From: an uncultured Chloroflexales bacterium
GTDB lineage: Bacteria > Chloroflexota > Chloroflexia > Chloroflexales > Chloroflexaceae
Assembly: GCA_937902315.1 (NCBI GenBank)
Contig: CALGUG010000047.1
Location: 1-64,000 of the forward strand
Direction of reading: 5' to 3'
Length of the DNA stretch: 64,000 bases
Under the pieces are notes generated by a model. The model saw only the letters and a program-made list of their open reading frames with translations, searched no databases and was not told the origin of the DNA. The position numbers and the translations under genes were made by a program. Below, piece by piece: positions 33,208 to 43,025 of the stretch (position 1 is its first letter; each line of letters begins with the position of its first letter).

Positions 33208-33302
33208 CAGGCTCGCCTTTTGAAACGCAGTTTGTTTACATAACGAATGATCTCTTTTGCTTCACAGAGATTGGATCGGATAAGAAGATGAAATTTGGAG
33301 AA

Positions 33303-33329
33303 AGGGCCGAGTCATTATCGGCTCTTTTT
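33303..33329 (+). terminator. Terminator of the kinase-regulator operon
   Basis: AGGGCCGA (33303-33310) pairs with TCGGCTCT (33318-33325) with one G-U pair and a 7-nt loop, followed by TTTTC. It lies 95 nt after the regulator stop. Confidence 0.8.
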
Positions 33330-33476
33330 CGTTATAATATTCTCATCACTCAAGCCGATTTTAGTTGTTGTACCGAATCAAAGAGCGCTTTTCGATTCGC
33401 TCAAGCTGCCTTGGTAGGTGACTGTATAGTTTGACTCAAATCGGCTAAGCCTTGAACAGAGCAGGAAGCAGAGCCA

Positions 33477-35021
33477 ATGATGTCCTTCTTTCGTATTCTT
33501 GGGGTGTTTGCTTTGCTAGTGCTGGGCCTTGTTAGCCTGCCGCTGAAGCCCTTGCAGGCTGCGAGCAGCGTCGAGCCGAGCCAAGCTGCGGCGGGCAGCA
33601 TCTTTCACTTTTATGCCGATGGCTATTACGCGGGTGAGCGGGTTGCGACATGGCTGAATCGCCCCGACAAACAGACACAGGCCAGCGGAATCGAGCTGAT
33701 CGCCGATGGCGAGGGCAAGCTGGCATGGGAGTGGCAGAGCTCTTCAGACGATCTGGGCGGCACTTGGCAGATGGTGGCGCTTGGGCGTAGCAGCCGGATC
33801 GAAAGCGTGATCTCGTTTCAGATCCTTCAGCCTCAGTCGCCTGAAGTGAGCCTTGTGCGCCGAGCCGAGCCAGTCTCAGGCCCTCCCGGCACGCTCTTCA
33901 TGCTGAGCGCCAATGGCTTCTTGCCCGACGAGCGGATCGAGACCTGGGCCAACTCGCCCAGCCTGCAAGAGTACGATGTGCCGACTTGGGTCTTTGCTAA
34001 CGCCGAAGGTCTGGCGACTTGGCAGTGGCAGGCCCCCGAGAACGCCGAAGGCGGTGTGTGGCAGTTGGTGGGGCGCGGTGCCACCAGTCGGGCCGAGGCG
34101 CTGATTCAGGTCGAGATCGTGAATGGCGCACCAGCTCCAGAACCCGAGCCGTCTCAGACCGGTGTTTCGCCTAGTAGCGGCGTAGCGGGCACGCAGTTTA
34201 GCTTTTTTGCGGCAGGCTTCGCCCCCGAAGAGCGGGCCAACTACTGGGCGACCGCGCCCGATGGCGAAGTCTTGACCAATGCCGATCGTCTTGAAACCGA
34301 TGAGTATGGCGAGCTGCGCTGGCAATGGACGGCTCCTGCTTCGGCCAAGCCCGGCCTGTGGACGATGACGGTGCAGGGCGCTGGCAGCCGTGTGGTACAC
34401 CAGATCAGCTTTGGTATCGCCGAGCAGCCCAGCGAGCCGCTGCCGCCCGATGGTGTTATTCCCGCTGCAGGCCCTCCCGGCACGAGCTTTGTGTTTGGGG
34501 TCAGCGGTTACGAGTTCGAGGCCCACCTCACCTACTGGACGATCGACCCTAACGGCAATCTATCGAGCCAAGCGCCGCGCCTGCGGGCCGACCGCAATGG
34601 CCACGCCGAGTTTACTTGGGTCGCTCCCGAAGATGCCGTGGGCGGGGTTTGGCAGATGGTGGTTTATGGGCTCGACAGCCGCATCACCAAACATATCAAC
34701 TTTACGATCCTGCGTGACGAGGCTCCTGCTCCGCGCGAGGGCGCTTCGCCCGTCAGTGTGGCCCCCGGCGAAACGATCAGCTTCTTTGTGGAAGGTCTGC
34801 CGCGCCACATTCTGCTCGGCTTTTGGGCCACCGATCCCTCTGGGCGAGTTGTGCCGAGCGGGCGCGAGATCAAAGCTGGTGGCGATGGACGAGTCGAGTG
34901 GAGTTGGCGTGTGCCCGAAGACGCTCAAGCCGGACTTTGGACGATGACGGTTCGCCGCTCGCAAGGCGACCACGATAATGCGCCGGAAGTAACTCGTACA
35001 ATACGCTTTGAAGTACGCTAG
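33477..35021 (+). CDS. Secreted protein with five tandem ~95-residue repeats
   Basis: No family is recognised with confidence. The first ~28 residues are a signal peptide (FFRILGVFALLVLGLVSLPL, then a small-residue cleavage region near AASS). The remaining ~485 residues are five similar units starting at about 30, 120, 225, 325 and 422. Each has G-GT-F-F-A-GF-P-ER at its front, then W or YW-T-P-G, G-W-W-P, and GxWQMV/GxWTMTV-G-SR near its end, suggesting beta-sandwich domains. Proline/glutamate linkers separate units 2, 3 and 4. Probably an exported surface or periplasm-like protein; the ligand is unknown. Confidence 0.75.
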   Translation: MMSFFRILGVFALLVLGLVSLPLKPLQAASSVEPSQAAAGSIFHFYADGYYAGERVATWLNRPDKQTQASGIELIADGEGKLAWEWQSSSDDLGGTWQMVALGRSSRIESVISFQILQPQSPEVSLVRRAEPVSGPPGTLFMLSANGFLPDERIETWANSPSLQEYDVPTWVFANAEGLATWQWQAPENAEGGVWQLVGRGATSRAEALIQVEIVNGAPAPEPEPSQTGVSPSSGVAGTQFSFFAAGFAPEERANYWATAPDGEVLTNADRLETDEYGELRWQWTAPASAKPGLWTMTVQGAGSRVVHQISFGIAEQPSEPLPPDGVIPAAGPPGTSFVFGVSGYEFEAHLTYWTIDPNGNLSSQAPRLRADRNGHAEFTWVAPEDAVGGVWQMVVYGLDSRITKHINFTILRDEAPAPREGASPVSVAPGETISFFVEGLPRHILLGFWATDPSGRVVPSGREIKAGGDGRVEWSWRVPEDAQAGLWTMTVRRSQGDHDNAPEVTRTIRFEVR

Positions 35022-35030
35022 CACCCAATC

Positions 35031-35190
35031 CGAAATCCGATCAACGACTTCATTCCTCAAGCGGCGTGCTCTCTAGCCCAAAGAAGTCTCTTACCGCGTC
35101 CGCCTACGGCTACCAAGAGCACGCCCGTCGCAACGGTGTTGTAGCTGTGTGCCGAAAGCGCCCAAACACGTGATGACTGAACGGATTTCG
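35031..35190 (-). repeat. Dispersed intergenic repeat, family A, copy 5
   Basis: Ends CGAAATCCGATCA (35031) and TGAACGGATTTCG (ending 35190) are inverted. The reverse core is at 35095-35112, followed by GAGCACGCCCG and TTGTAGCTGTGTGCCG as in copy 3. It lies just after the repeat-protein gene and 30 nt before its terminator. Confidence 0.72.
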
Positions 35191-35219
35191 TAAGATCCCT
35201 CATCTTCCATGCATCCTTT

Positions 35220-35256
35220 ACAGGGGACGGCCCGCTGCTGTCCCCTGTTTGTTTTC
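35220..35256 (+). terminator. Intrinsic terminator downstream of the repeat-protein gene
   Basis: ACAGGGGAC (35220-35228) pairs perfectly with GTCCCCTGT (35240-35248), then TTGTTTTC. It is separated from the gene it probably serves by a family A repeat, as if the repeat had inserted between gene and terminator. Confidence 0.85.
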
Positions 35257-35259
35257 ATT

Positions 35260-35498
35260 CAAATCCGTTTAAAGACACGCTTTCTCGCAATGTGGGGATA
35301 ACGAAAACCGCTGAAAGAAACTCATACCAAATCCATGTAAAGACGTGCATTCTCTTAGCTCAGAAAAACGAAAAGCCAGGAAAAGGAGAGCCACGTTCCG
35401 CTCTGCCAAAGGCCAAAGAGAACCTCATCAACCGGATTTGGTATCAGTCTCGTTCCACTTTGTTGAAGGCCAAAAGAAAAATAATCGGATTTGCTACC
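35260..35498 (+). repeat. MITE family B: one complete copy flanked by two end fragments
   Basis: A complete 119-bp copy lies at 35325-35443 (TACCAAATCC to GGATTTGGTA). Before it is a left-end fragment (CAAATCCGTTTAAAGACACG, 35260-35304). After it is a right-end fragment (35452-35498) with GTTCCACTTTG, GAAGGCCAAAAG and CGGATTTGCTACC. The pattern suggests nested or repeated insertion. A 70-codon open frame crossing it looks accidental. Confidence 0.7.
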
Positions 35499-36084
35499 AG
35501 ATAACAAGCGCGAACTAGGCGCGCTCTTGCCAGCTTAAACCCTCTTCCTTCTCTCCATCCCATTGAGCGCTTGAGTGTGGACATTTGTTATAAACCTAAT
35601 ATTTTTCAATATAGTGGAATGATTATTGAAAAAGCTTATTTCACGACTTTTTTTTCTAAATAGAATCGCTATTTTATATCCCTGCTCTAAGAACTACTAA
35701 TATATAAGTAAAAGTTTTTCTATATATCGTTTATTAATTAATTTACAAAATATAGAAGCGGTTTTTGTATCAGTAACGTAAAGAGATAAGGAAAAGGCAG
35801 CATAAACTGTTGGGTTATATTGCGTGAATGTGAGTAAATAGTACATATTGTATAGTCTAAACTGGAAATTTATACAATACGTATATATTTTTAACATAGA
35901 AGACGATCGCCGTTATTTATAGACTTTTATCATATACATAGTTATTGTGAGTTTTTGGTCTGCTTATTGCTAGAGTAACACTAAAATCACAATAAACTCT
36001 TTATCGCTTCTAAACAATATAAAACTATATTTCATCCAGTAGATCGTTTCCTTACTATTGGGTGATAGTTATTGGATACCTGTT
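35499..36084. other. Strongly AT-rich region before the giant kinase
   Basis: No gene is seen. From about 35580 the DNA is far more AT-rich than the rest of the window. It carries a 10-bp perfect inverted repeat TTTTTCAATA/TATTGAAAAA (35602-35611, 35634-35643). It probably contains the promoter of the kinase gene, but many sequences resemble -10 elements and none can be chosen. Confidence 0.4.
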
Positions 36085-39000
36085 ATGGATATATTTACTT
36101 GGTTCCATACGTTATATGATCCAATTCCTCAGGCTGTATTAGTACTTGATAATGCAGATTGCATTGTGTATGCCAATCAATATAGCCTCCACGTTTTAGG
36201 CTACTCTCTTGAGGAATTAGTGGGCCAAAAAATCCACAATTACATGGCTGAGCCGTATGCTCATAATCGATCGCCGTTTTTTGTGTGGGAAAAAACGCTT
36301 CTAGGACAAACGGAAGATCTGGAAGATAAACGGCTCTGTGTATCGATCCATCCCAGAACGGGTTGCTCATATACGGCCAGCTACAGCCGCGAGCCTCTAT
36401 CCGTCCCTGGCTTCGATGAAACCTTGACGCTGTTGGTCTTCTCCGATGTGAAGCCAGAAGAACAGCTTCAACAGCAGATCGATTGGGCCAAACAGATCGG
36501 TGGCATGGGCTTTTGGAAATACCACGTGCCTAGCGATCAAAGCCTTATTACCGGCATCGCCGTTCAAATCTACGTTCAAGATAGAGGAATACCTCCTCGT
36601 AAAACGATCACCTTTGCCGACTGGGTCGAACTGGTTCATCCCGATGATCTCGATCGTTTCAACGGCATGGGCCCATTGTATGATCAGCACCCGGGTTCGA
36701 TACAAGAACTAATCTATCGAATCATCTTGAAGAATGGCGAGGTCCGCTGGATTCTGAGTCGTGGCGCGGTGGTAGAGCGAGACGAGCACGGTCAGCAAGT
36801 CTGGCGCGTCGGTACGATGCAGGATATCAGCGACTATAAACGGACCGAGCGGATCTTACGAACCAGCCAAGCTCACCTGAACCAAGCTACAAACTCAAGC
36901 CAGTTAAGTTTCTGGGAATATGATGTCAACCAGAGCGATGGCTTGATCTATGGCTATATCTCTAGTTTATTGGCCAATCACCCCACTTTAGCAGGTCGAA
37001 GCAAGCTCAGGCTTAAAGAGTGGCACTCCTTTTTATCACCTGAACACCTAGAGCGAATAAGCAAGAATCTGCAGGCCATTCTGCATACCGGAGAGCCTCG
37101 CGAGTTTACCTACGAAGTTGAGGTTATTCCGGGTGAAAAGCATTACATGCGCACCTCGGGGGCGGTAGTTGAATACGACCCAACCGGCAAACCGCAGCGG
37201 CTGGCAGGCGTGAACGAAGAGATCACCGAACAGTATCTGCTGCAAGAACAATTGCGCCAAGAACAGCAACGCGCTCAAAGTTACCTGCAAGTTGCTGGTG
37301 TGTTGATCATCGCCTTTAACCGCGATATCAAGATAACCCTCTTAAACGAAGAGGGTGAACGTATGCTCGGCTATTCGGCTGAGGAAGTGATAGGCAAACA
37401 TTTTAGAAACCTCCTCATTAGCGAAGAAGAACATGAAATATGGAATAAAGCCTATCAAGCGGTTGTTTACGGAGAAAACATCTATGATACCGATGTCTAT
37501 CGGGTAGAGCAGCAGGGCGGTGTTTATATCTTTGAGTGGCCTATCAATACCGCCTTCGGTAAAAAACTTCTGCGTTGGCATGTTGTTCCGCTGTTTGACG
37601 AAAACAATAATCCCGACGGTCTTCTGCTTTCGGGCGACGATATCAGCTATCGCGCTGCCTACGAAGCCGAACTGCGCCAAAATCGTCGTCAGCTTGAGCT
37701 GCTCTCTCAGGTCGCGCACATCGCCTACTGGTCCGAAGATCTTACGACGCGCGAAGGCTATTTGCTCGGTTCGGATATTGAGCGTTACTTTGGCCTTTCT
37801 GAAGAGAGCGGTTGGAGTTCGATCTCATTAAAAGAGTGGCTGTCGCTTGTGCATCCTGACGATAGAGAGGAGTTGGATGCACGTTATGAGGATTATCTGG
37901 CTCGTCTCAAACAGGATGCTACAGCAACTTCCCAGAGTGTTTATCGCGTCATTACTCCTAATGGACAACTGCGCTATATGGAAGGTCGGGCTGTTTCAAG
38001 CGGCCCTGATGGGCGTTACGTCAGTGGCACCATTCAAGATATTACCGAAATGCGCAGCATGCAGATGGAGCTGCAAGAGGAGCGCGATAAAGCTCAACGC
38101 TATCTCCACATCATCGGTGTAATGATTGTAGAGCTTGATCTGCAAGGTCAAGTCGTGATGATCAACACCGAAGGGGCGCATATGTTGGGTCTGCCCATTG
38201 CGGAGATTCAACATACAAACTTTTACCAACAGTTTTTATACCCCGAAGATCATGCGCTTTGGTATGAGGAGTTCTGTGCTTTAGCGGTTAATACAGAGCC
38301 GATCGGTCCCAATCCATACCGTATCTCTTCCGATGGGAGCGTTCGAACCTATCAATGGCCTATCAAAACGTTGCAAGGGCGTAAAATCATGCGTTTGCAC
38401 GTCTCTTTGATTGTCGATCACGATGGGCAAGCCAGTGGATTTATCATCTCGGGCGACGACATCACCGAGAGTGTAGCGATGCAATATCAGCTACAACAAG
38501 AGTACGAACGAGCCGAGCGTTATCTCGATGTGGCGAGCGCTATTTTGGTCGAAGTCGATCATCAAGGCATTGTTCGCATGATCAACCGTGAAGGTGCAGC
38601 GATCTTTGGCTACGATGAGCGTGAAATTGTGGGCCGTGCATGGAGCCAAGTTGCTTCAGAGGAATTAGAGGCAGAGGGCCTAGTCGCCTCAAACGGGAGC
38701 AACTCCCGCATCTTCGAATCGACTATCCAAACTCGCACCGGCAGACGCTACATTCGCTGGCACGAGGTTCCTATTCGCAATGCGAATGGTACAGTTGTGA
38801 GCACGCTCCGTTCTGGTACTGACCTAACCGAGCGTCAAGAGGTCAAACAAGCCTTGCGCCATGAGCGCGACAAACTCCAGCAGTATCTCAACATAGCGGG
38901 TGTGCTCTTTGCTGTCATCGATAAAGACTGGAGAGTCGATTTTATCAACAAGCATGGTGCCTATCTGCTTGATATGCAGCCTGAAGAGATTATCGGGCGT

Positions 39001-42000
39001 TATATCTGGGATTTTGGAGAATTAACGGGCTTGAATAAGGGTCCATTGGACAAAATCCTTGGACGGAGCCTCAAGGATCAAACTCCTGGCAATCACGATT
39101 ATGGCGGTGAGGGTCGCGGTAACCTCACCTTCGAAGCACAAATGATATCGACGCTGGGTGTGTTCGACATGCAATGGCAGATCTCGGCGATCGAAGATAT
39201 CGATGGTCAATACGCTGGCATCTTGGTGGTGGCCGATGATATCACCGCTCGTAAAGCGGCAGAGCTAGCTGTCAAACGCGAACGCGACCGCGCCCAACAA
39301 TACCTCGACACCGCTGGTGTCTTATTGATGGAAACCGATGCCAACGGGCGGATTCTGATGATTAACCAAGAGGGTCAGCACTATCTTGACTATCAAGAGG
39401 ATGAGTTGCTTGGAAGAACTTGGTCGGAGATACTCGCGCAGCATACCAGCGAGCCGCTCGAGCCTTTTAATCATTTGTGTAAAGCCTTGGACTATTTCGC
39501 TCAAGAGCTTGAGCAGAATCCGGATGGAGCTCAGAGCCGCCTGATCCACTATACGCTCGAATCGCCTCTGCCCACTCGGTACGGTGAGATATTTGTGCGC
39601 TGGTATGCGACTCCCATTATCGACGAAACGACCCATACATTAGTTGGCGTTTTGAGTTCGGGCACTGATATCAGTAAGCTCAAAGAAGCTGAGCGCCATG
39701 TGCAACGAGAACACGACCGTTTGCAAGGTTATCTCGATACGACGGGCGTGTTGTTTGCAATGCTTGATACTCAGGGGCGATTCACGTTTGTAAATCGCCA
39801 GTTTTCGCGTGTCGCTGGTATCCCCGCCGAAGAGTTCATTGGCAACGAGTGGCCGAGCTTCGCGGGAATCGTCGATTTCGAAGCCGATTCCGAGAAGATC
39901 TTTAGCAATTTGAAGCACTCGCTCGACAAGAACTCTGTTGAGCCTTGGGAGCTTCAGGTCGGCGACAGAATGGCGGTCTATGAAGGCACAGTCGATTGGG
40001 GCGGGCAACAACGCGATCTGCGTTGGAATGTCTCGCTCTTGCGTGACGATAAAGGCGAGATCTCTGGCTTGGCTATCGCAGGCGATGATGTTACTGAGCG
40101 CAATCGAGCTGAAGCCGCTTTGAAGCAGGCCTACTTGCAGTTGGCCGAGAGCCAAGAGCAACTGCAAGCGATTATGGATAACTCGCCGATTTTGATCTAT
40201 ACCAAAGATCTGGCGGGCCGCTACTTCTTAGCCAATAGAGAGACCAATGAGCTGTTTAAGCTTATGGGCGTTGATGGCGTTATCGGTCATACCGATGAGG
40301 ATCTGTTTGATCCTGAAGACGTTGAACGGATGAGACATAATGATCGAACGGCCTATGAACTAGGGCGCAGCGTGCGTTTTGAGGAGCATTTTAATGTTCA
40401 GGGTGAGCGACGAGACTATATCACCTATAAGTTCCCCTTGCGCAACCAAGCTGGCGAGATCTATGCCATCAGCGGAACCTCAACCGATATCACCGAGTTG
40501 AAGCGTGTATCTGCCGAGTTGAGCTTGGCAAAGCAGGCCGCCGACGATGCGAATCGGGCTAAGAGCCAGTTTTTGGCAAATATGAGCCATGAACTTCGCA
40601 CTCCCATGAACGTTGTGATCGGCATGTCGCAACTGTTGGTACAGACCGACTTGAGCCCGAAACAGCGTAACTACGCCGAAAAGATCGCCCTCTCAGCCCA
40701 ATCGCTTATTAGTATTATCAACGATATCCTCGATTTCTCGAAGGTCGAATCGGGCATGTTAGAGCTCGAGCGGGTCGACTTTGATCTCGAAAAGCTGATT
40801 CGTGATATCGCCGATATGTTTGTGCATCGGGCTGGTGAGAAAGGTCTCGAGCTGCTCTATTCGATCGCCCCTGATGTGCCGCTCACCTTGGTGGGCGACT
40901 CGTTACGCATCAGCCAGGTTTTGATTAACCTGATCGGCAACGCTCTGAAATTCACCAATGAGGGTGAAATCATTATGCGGGTTGAGAAGGTCGCTGAGAC
41001 ACAACAACATGTGACTTTGCAGATCTCGGTTGCTGACACAGGCATCGGCATGAGTCCAGAGCAACAAGCCCATATCTTCGATGCCTTTACGCAGGCTGAT
41101 AGCTCTACAACTCGCACCTATGGTGGAAGTGGCTTAGGTTTAGCGATCACCAAGCGCTTGGTCGAGCTGATGGGCGGCCAGATCTGGCTTGAAAGCAACT
41201 TGAATCAAGGCAGTACCTTCACATTTACCCTTGTGCTCGAACGTCAAGATCACGAGTATTTGTCGTTGCCCGCCAGGATTGAAGAATTGCGCGGCCTCAA
41301 GACACTGATCGTCGATGACAACGCAGCATCGCGCTCTATCATCGGAGGCATGCTCGATGCGATTCACTTTGAGAGTCGCCAAGCCGCCTCTGGTCGAGAG
41401 GCGATCGCCAAGCTGCAAGAACCGACCGATGAGCCCTTCCAGTTGGTCTTGATCGACTGGAAGATGCCGGGCCTGAACGGCATCGATACAGCTTACTATA
41501 TCAAAACGCAGCTGCAGCTGCCCGTCTCGCCGAAAATTATCATCATCAGCGCCTATGGTCAAGAAGCCTTCTTCCGTCAGGTTGGCGAGACCTACATCGA
41601 TGCATTTTTGCTCAAGCCTCTCTCGCGCGGGCTCTTTCTCGAAACCGTTGCTGAAGTGTTTGGCAAGAGCTTCTCCAAAAACGAGAAACTGCCTCCTGAT
41701 CAGCAACAAATGATTAGCGCTTATCGAAAACAGTTGCAAGGCGCGCGGATACTGCTGGTGGAGGATAACGACATTAATCAAGAGGTGGCCCGCGAGATCT
41801 TACATGTTGTGGGTATCGAAGTAGCCTCTGCCTTTAACGGCCGTGAGGCATTGAGCCTCTTACAAACAGAGCGCTTTGATGCCATCTTGATGGATGTGCA
41901 GATGCCGGTGATGGATGGTTATCAAGCTACTAGACAGATCCGTAGCCAGCCGCAGTTTAGGCAATTGCCGATTATCGCCATGACAGCTAATGCCGTAAGT

Positions 42001-42810
42001 GGTGATCGCGAGCGCTCGTTAGAAGCAGGTATGAATGATTATGTCTCTAAGCCCTTCGATATGATGGGCCTGTTTGAGACCTTAACACGTTGGATCGGTC
42101 GACCAAACAGGGTGGAGGTGCCGCCAACGCCTCGTGCTCAGGGCTCACAAAGCGATCTTGATACGCCAGCGCTTGAGAGTGTGCTCGACCAAGAGCTGGC
42201 TGCCTTGAAGTCACTTGAGGGCGTGCGAGTTGCGGAGGGCTTAGCGCGAGTCAACAATAATAGCGAGCTCTATAAGCGCCTCTTGGGCCAATTTCTTGAC
42301 TCGCAACAACAAGTGCCTCAAGCGGTGAAGATTGCCTATCAGCAAGAGGAGAAGGAGGAGGCGATACGCTATATCCATTCGCTTGTAGGTGTCGCAAGTA
42401 ACTTGGGCTTTGTTATGGTAGCTCAATATGCGCGTGAACTTGAGCAGAGTTTGCGTAGAGCATGGGAGAATCGCGAATACGTAGAACGTTTACTACTACA
42501 ACTCGATCAGTCATTAACACCTGTTTTCGATGCGATCAGCGCACTGCTGCAACGTCCAGCTCCTACTACTTCATCGACCACTACTGACCATCGACTGCTA
42601 GCACTTGTCGAACCCGTCCTTTTGGAACTAAAAGAGAATATCGAAACTCAGGATACCAATGCCTTGCGGCTTATCGACGAATTGCTTGCGAAATGTGCTG
42701 ACACCCCATTGGCTAGTGAGATAGCTGATGTTCAGAAAGCACTCTATAGCTTTGACTTCGCGCAAGCATACGACCTCGTTTGTCGTTTGGAGAAAGCGCT
42801 GGGTAGTTGA
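36085..42810 (+). CDS. Giant multi-PAS hybrid histidine kinase
   Basis: About 2,241 residues, soluble. Roughly eleven PAS domains start near residues 10, 133, 265, 400, 537, 673, 813, 934, 1073, 1216 and 1361. Several are close internal copies joined by RERDRAQQYLDTAGV-like helices. Then come HisKA with H1502 (MSHELRTP), HATPase (NLIGNALKFT, GLGLAITKRL), receiver 1 (D1791 in LIDWKMPG), receiver 2 (D1937 in LMDVQMPVMDG) and a C-terminal Hpt domain with H2098 (YIHSLVG). A full phosphorelay lies in one chain. TTG 36058 is an alternative start; no good ribosome-binding site is seen. An HD-GYP gene follows. Confidence 0.93.
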   Translation: MDIFTWFHTLYDPIPQAVLVLDNADCIVYANQYSLHVLGYSLEELVGQKIHNYMAEPYAHNRSPFFVWEKTLLGQTEDLEDKRLCVSIHPRTGCSYTASYSREPLSVPGFDETLTLLVFSDVKPEEQLQQQIDWAKQIGGMGFWKYHVPSDQSLITGIAVQIYVQDRGIPPRKTITFADWVELVHPDDLDRFNGMGPLYDQHPGSIQELIYRIILKNGEVRWILSRGAVVERDEHGQQVWRVGTMQDISDYKRTERILRTSQAHLNQATNSSQLSFWEYDVNQSDGLIYGYISSLLANHPTLAGRSKLRLKEWHSFLSPEHLERISKNLQAILHTGEPREFTYEVEVIPGEKHYMRTSGAVVEYDPTGKPQRLAGVNEEITEQYLLQEQLRQEQQRAQSYLQVAGVLIIAFNRDIKITLLNEEGERMLGYSAEEVIGKHFRNLLISEEEHEIWNKAYQAVVYGENIYDTDVYRVEQQGGVYIFEWPINTAFGKKLLRWHVVPLFDENNNPDGLLLSGDDISYRAAYEAELRQNRRQLELLSQVAHIAYWSEDLTTREGYLLGSDIERYFGLSEESGWSSISLKEWLSLVHPDDREELDARYEDYLARLKQDATATSQSVYRVITPNGQLRYMEGRAVSSGPDGRYVSGTIQDITEMRSMQMELQEERDKAQRYLHIIGVMIVELDLQGQVVMINTEGAHMLGLPIAEIQHTNFYQQFLYPEDHALWYEEFCALAVNTEPIGPNPYRISSDGSVRTYQWPIKTLQGRKIMRLHVSLIVDHDGQASGFIISGDDITESVAMQYQLQQEYERAERYLDVASAILVEVDHQGIVRMINREGAAIFGYDEREIVGRAWSQVASEELEAEGLVASNGSNSRIFESTIQTRTGRRYIRWHEVPIRNANGTVVSTLRSGTDLTERQEVKQALRHERDKLQQYLNIAGVLFAVIDKDWRVDFINKHGAYLLDMQPEEIIGRYIWDFGELTGLNKGPLDKILGRSLKDQTPGNHDYGGEGRGNLTFEAQMISTLGVFDMQWQISAIEDIDGQYAGILVVADDITARKAAELAVKRERDRAQQYLDTAGVLLMETDANGRILMINQEGQHYLDYQEDELLGRTWSEILAQHTSEPLEPFNHLCKALDYFAQELEQNPDGAQSRLIHYTLESPLPTRYGEIFVRWYATPIIDETTHTLVGVLSSGTDISKLKEAERHVQREHDRLQGYLDTTGVLFAMLDTQGRFTFVNRQFSRVAGIPAEEFIGNEWPSFAGIVDFEADSEKIFSNLKHSLDKNSVEPWELQVGDRMAVYEGTVDWGGQQRDLRWNVSLLRDDKGEISGLAIAGDDVTERNRAEAALKQAYLQLAESQEQLQAIMDNSPILIYTKDLAGRYFLANRETNELFKLMGVDGVIGHTDEDLFDPEDVERMRHNDRTAYELGRSVRFEEHFNVQGERRDYITYKFPLRNQAGEIYAISGTSTDITELKRVSAELSLAKQAADDANRAKSQFLANMSHELRTPMNVVIGMSQLLVQTDLSPKQRNYAEKIALSAQSLISIINDILDFSKVESGMLELERVDFDLEKLIRDIADMFVHRAGEKGLELLYSIAPDVPLTLVGDSLRISQVLINLIGNALKFTNEGEIIMRVEKVAETQQHVTLQISVADTGIGMSPEQQAHIFDAFTQADSSTTRTYGGSGLGLAITKRLVELMGGQIWLESNLNQGSTFTFTLVLERQDHEYLSLPARIEELRGLKTLIVDDNAASRSIIGGMLDAIHFESRQAASGREAIAKLQEPTDEPFQLVLIDWKMPGLNGIDTAYYIKTQLQLPVSPKIIIISAYGQEAFFRQVGETYIDAFLLKPLSRGLFLETVAEVFGKSFSKNEKLPPDQQQMISAYRKQLQGARILLVEDNDINQEVAREILHVVGIEVASAFNGREALSLLQTERFDAILMDVQMPVMDGYQATRQIRSQPQFRQLPIIAMTANAVSGDRERSLEAGMNDYVSKPFDMMGLFETLTRWIGRPNRVEVPPTPRAQGSQSDLDTPALESVLDQELAALKSLEGVRVAEGLARVNNNSELYKRLLGQFLDSQQQVPQAVKIAYQQEEKEEAIRYIHSLVGVASNLGFVMVAQYARELEQSLRRAWENREYVERLLLQLDQSLTPVFDAISALLQRPAPTTSSTTTDHRLLALVEPVLLELKENIETQDTNALRLIDELLAKCADTPLASEIADVQKALYSFDFAQAYDLVCRLEKALGS

Positions 42811-42882
42811 AACAAGCTTGGTTTGTATGTTGGTCTAAACGAGGAGACTGGGCGCATAAATGCTTCTTTTTGCACGATGTAA

Positions 42883-42914
42883 GAGCCCTATAGCCAGAAA
42901 ACAGCTTAGGGCTC
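42883..42914 (+). other. Stem-loop after the giant kinase
   Basis: GAGCCCTA (42883-42890) pairs with TAGGGCTC (42907-42914), with AGC/GCT inside, in the 215-nt gap before the HD-GYP gene. No T tract follows, so it is at best a weak terminator. Confidence 0.35.
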
Positions 42915-43025
42915 GCTTATATCCGTAAAACCTGTAGATCATGTACTCCTTTGCCATGCCACGTATAAGCCAGATTCGCACCTGACTCTCTCGTACAACC
43001 GTTAAGAATATCTGGAAGGTGGCGT

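Noticed and set aside
35292..35504. A 70-codon open frame downstream of the repeat-protein gene.
   Set aside because: It runs through the complete and partial MITE copies, so it is repeat sequence rather than a gene; the ends of the element explain its sequence.
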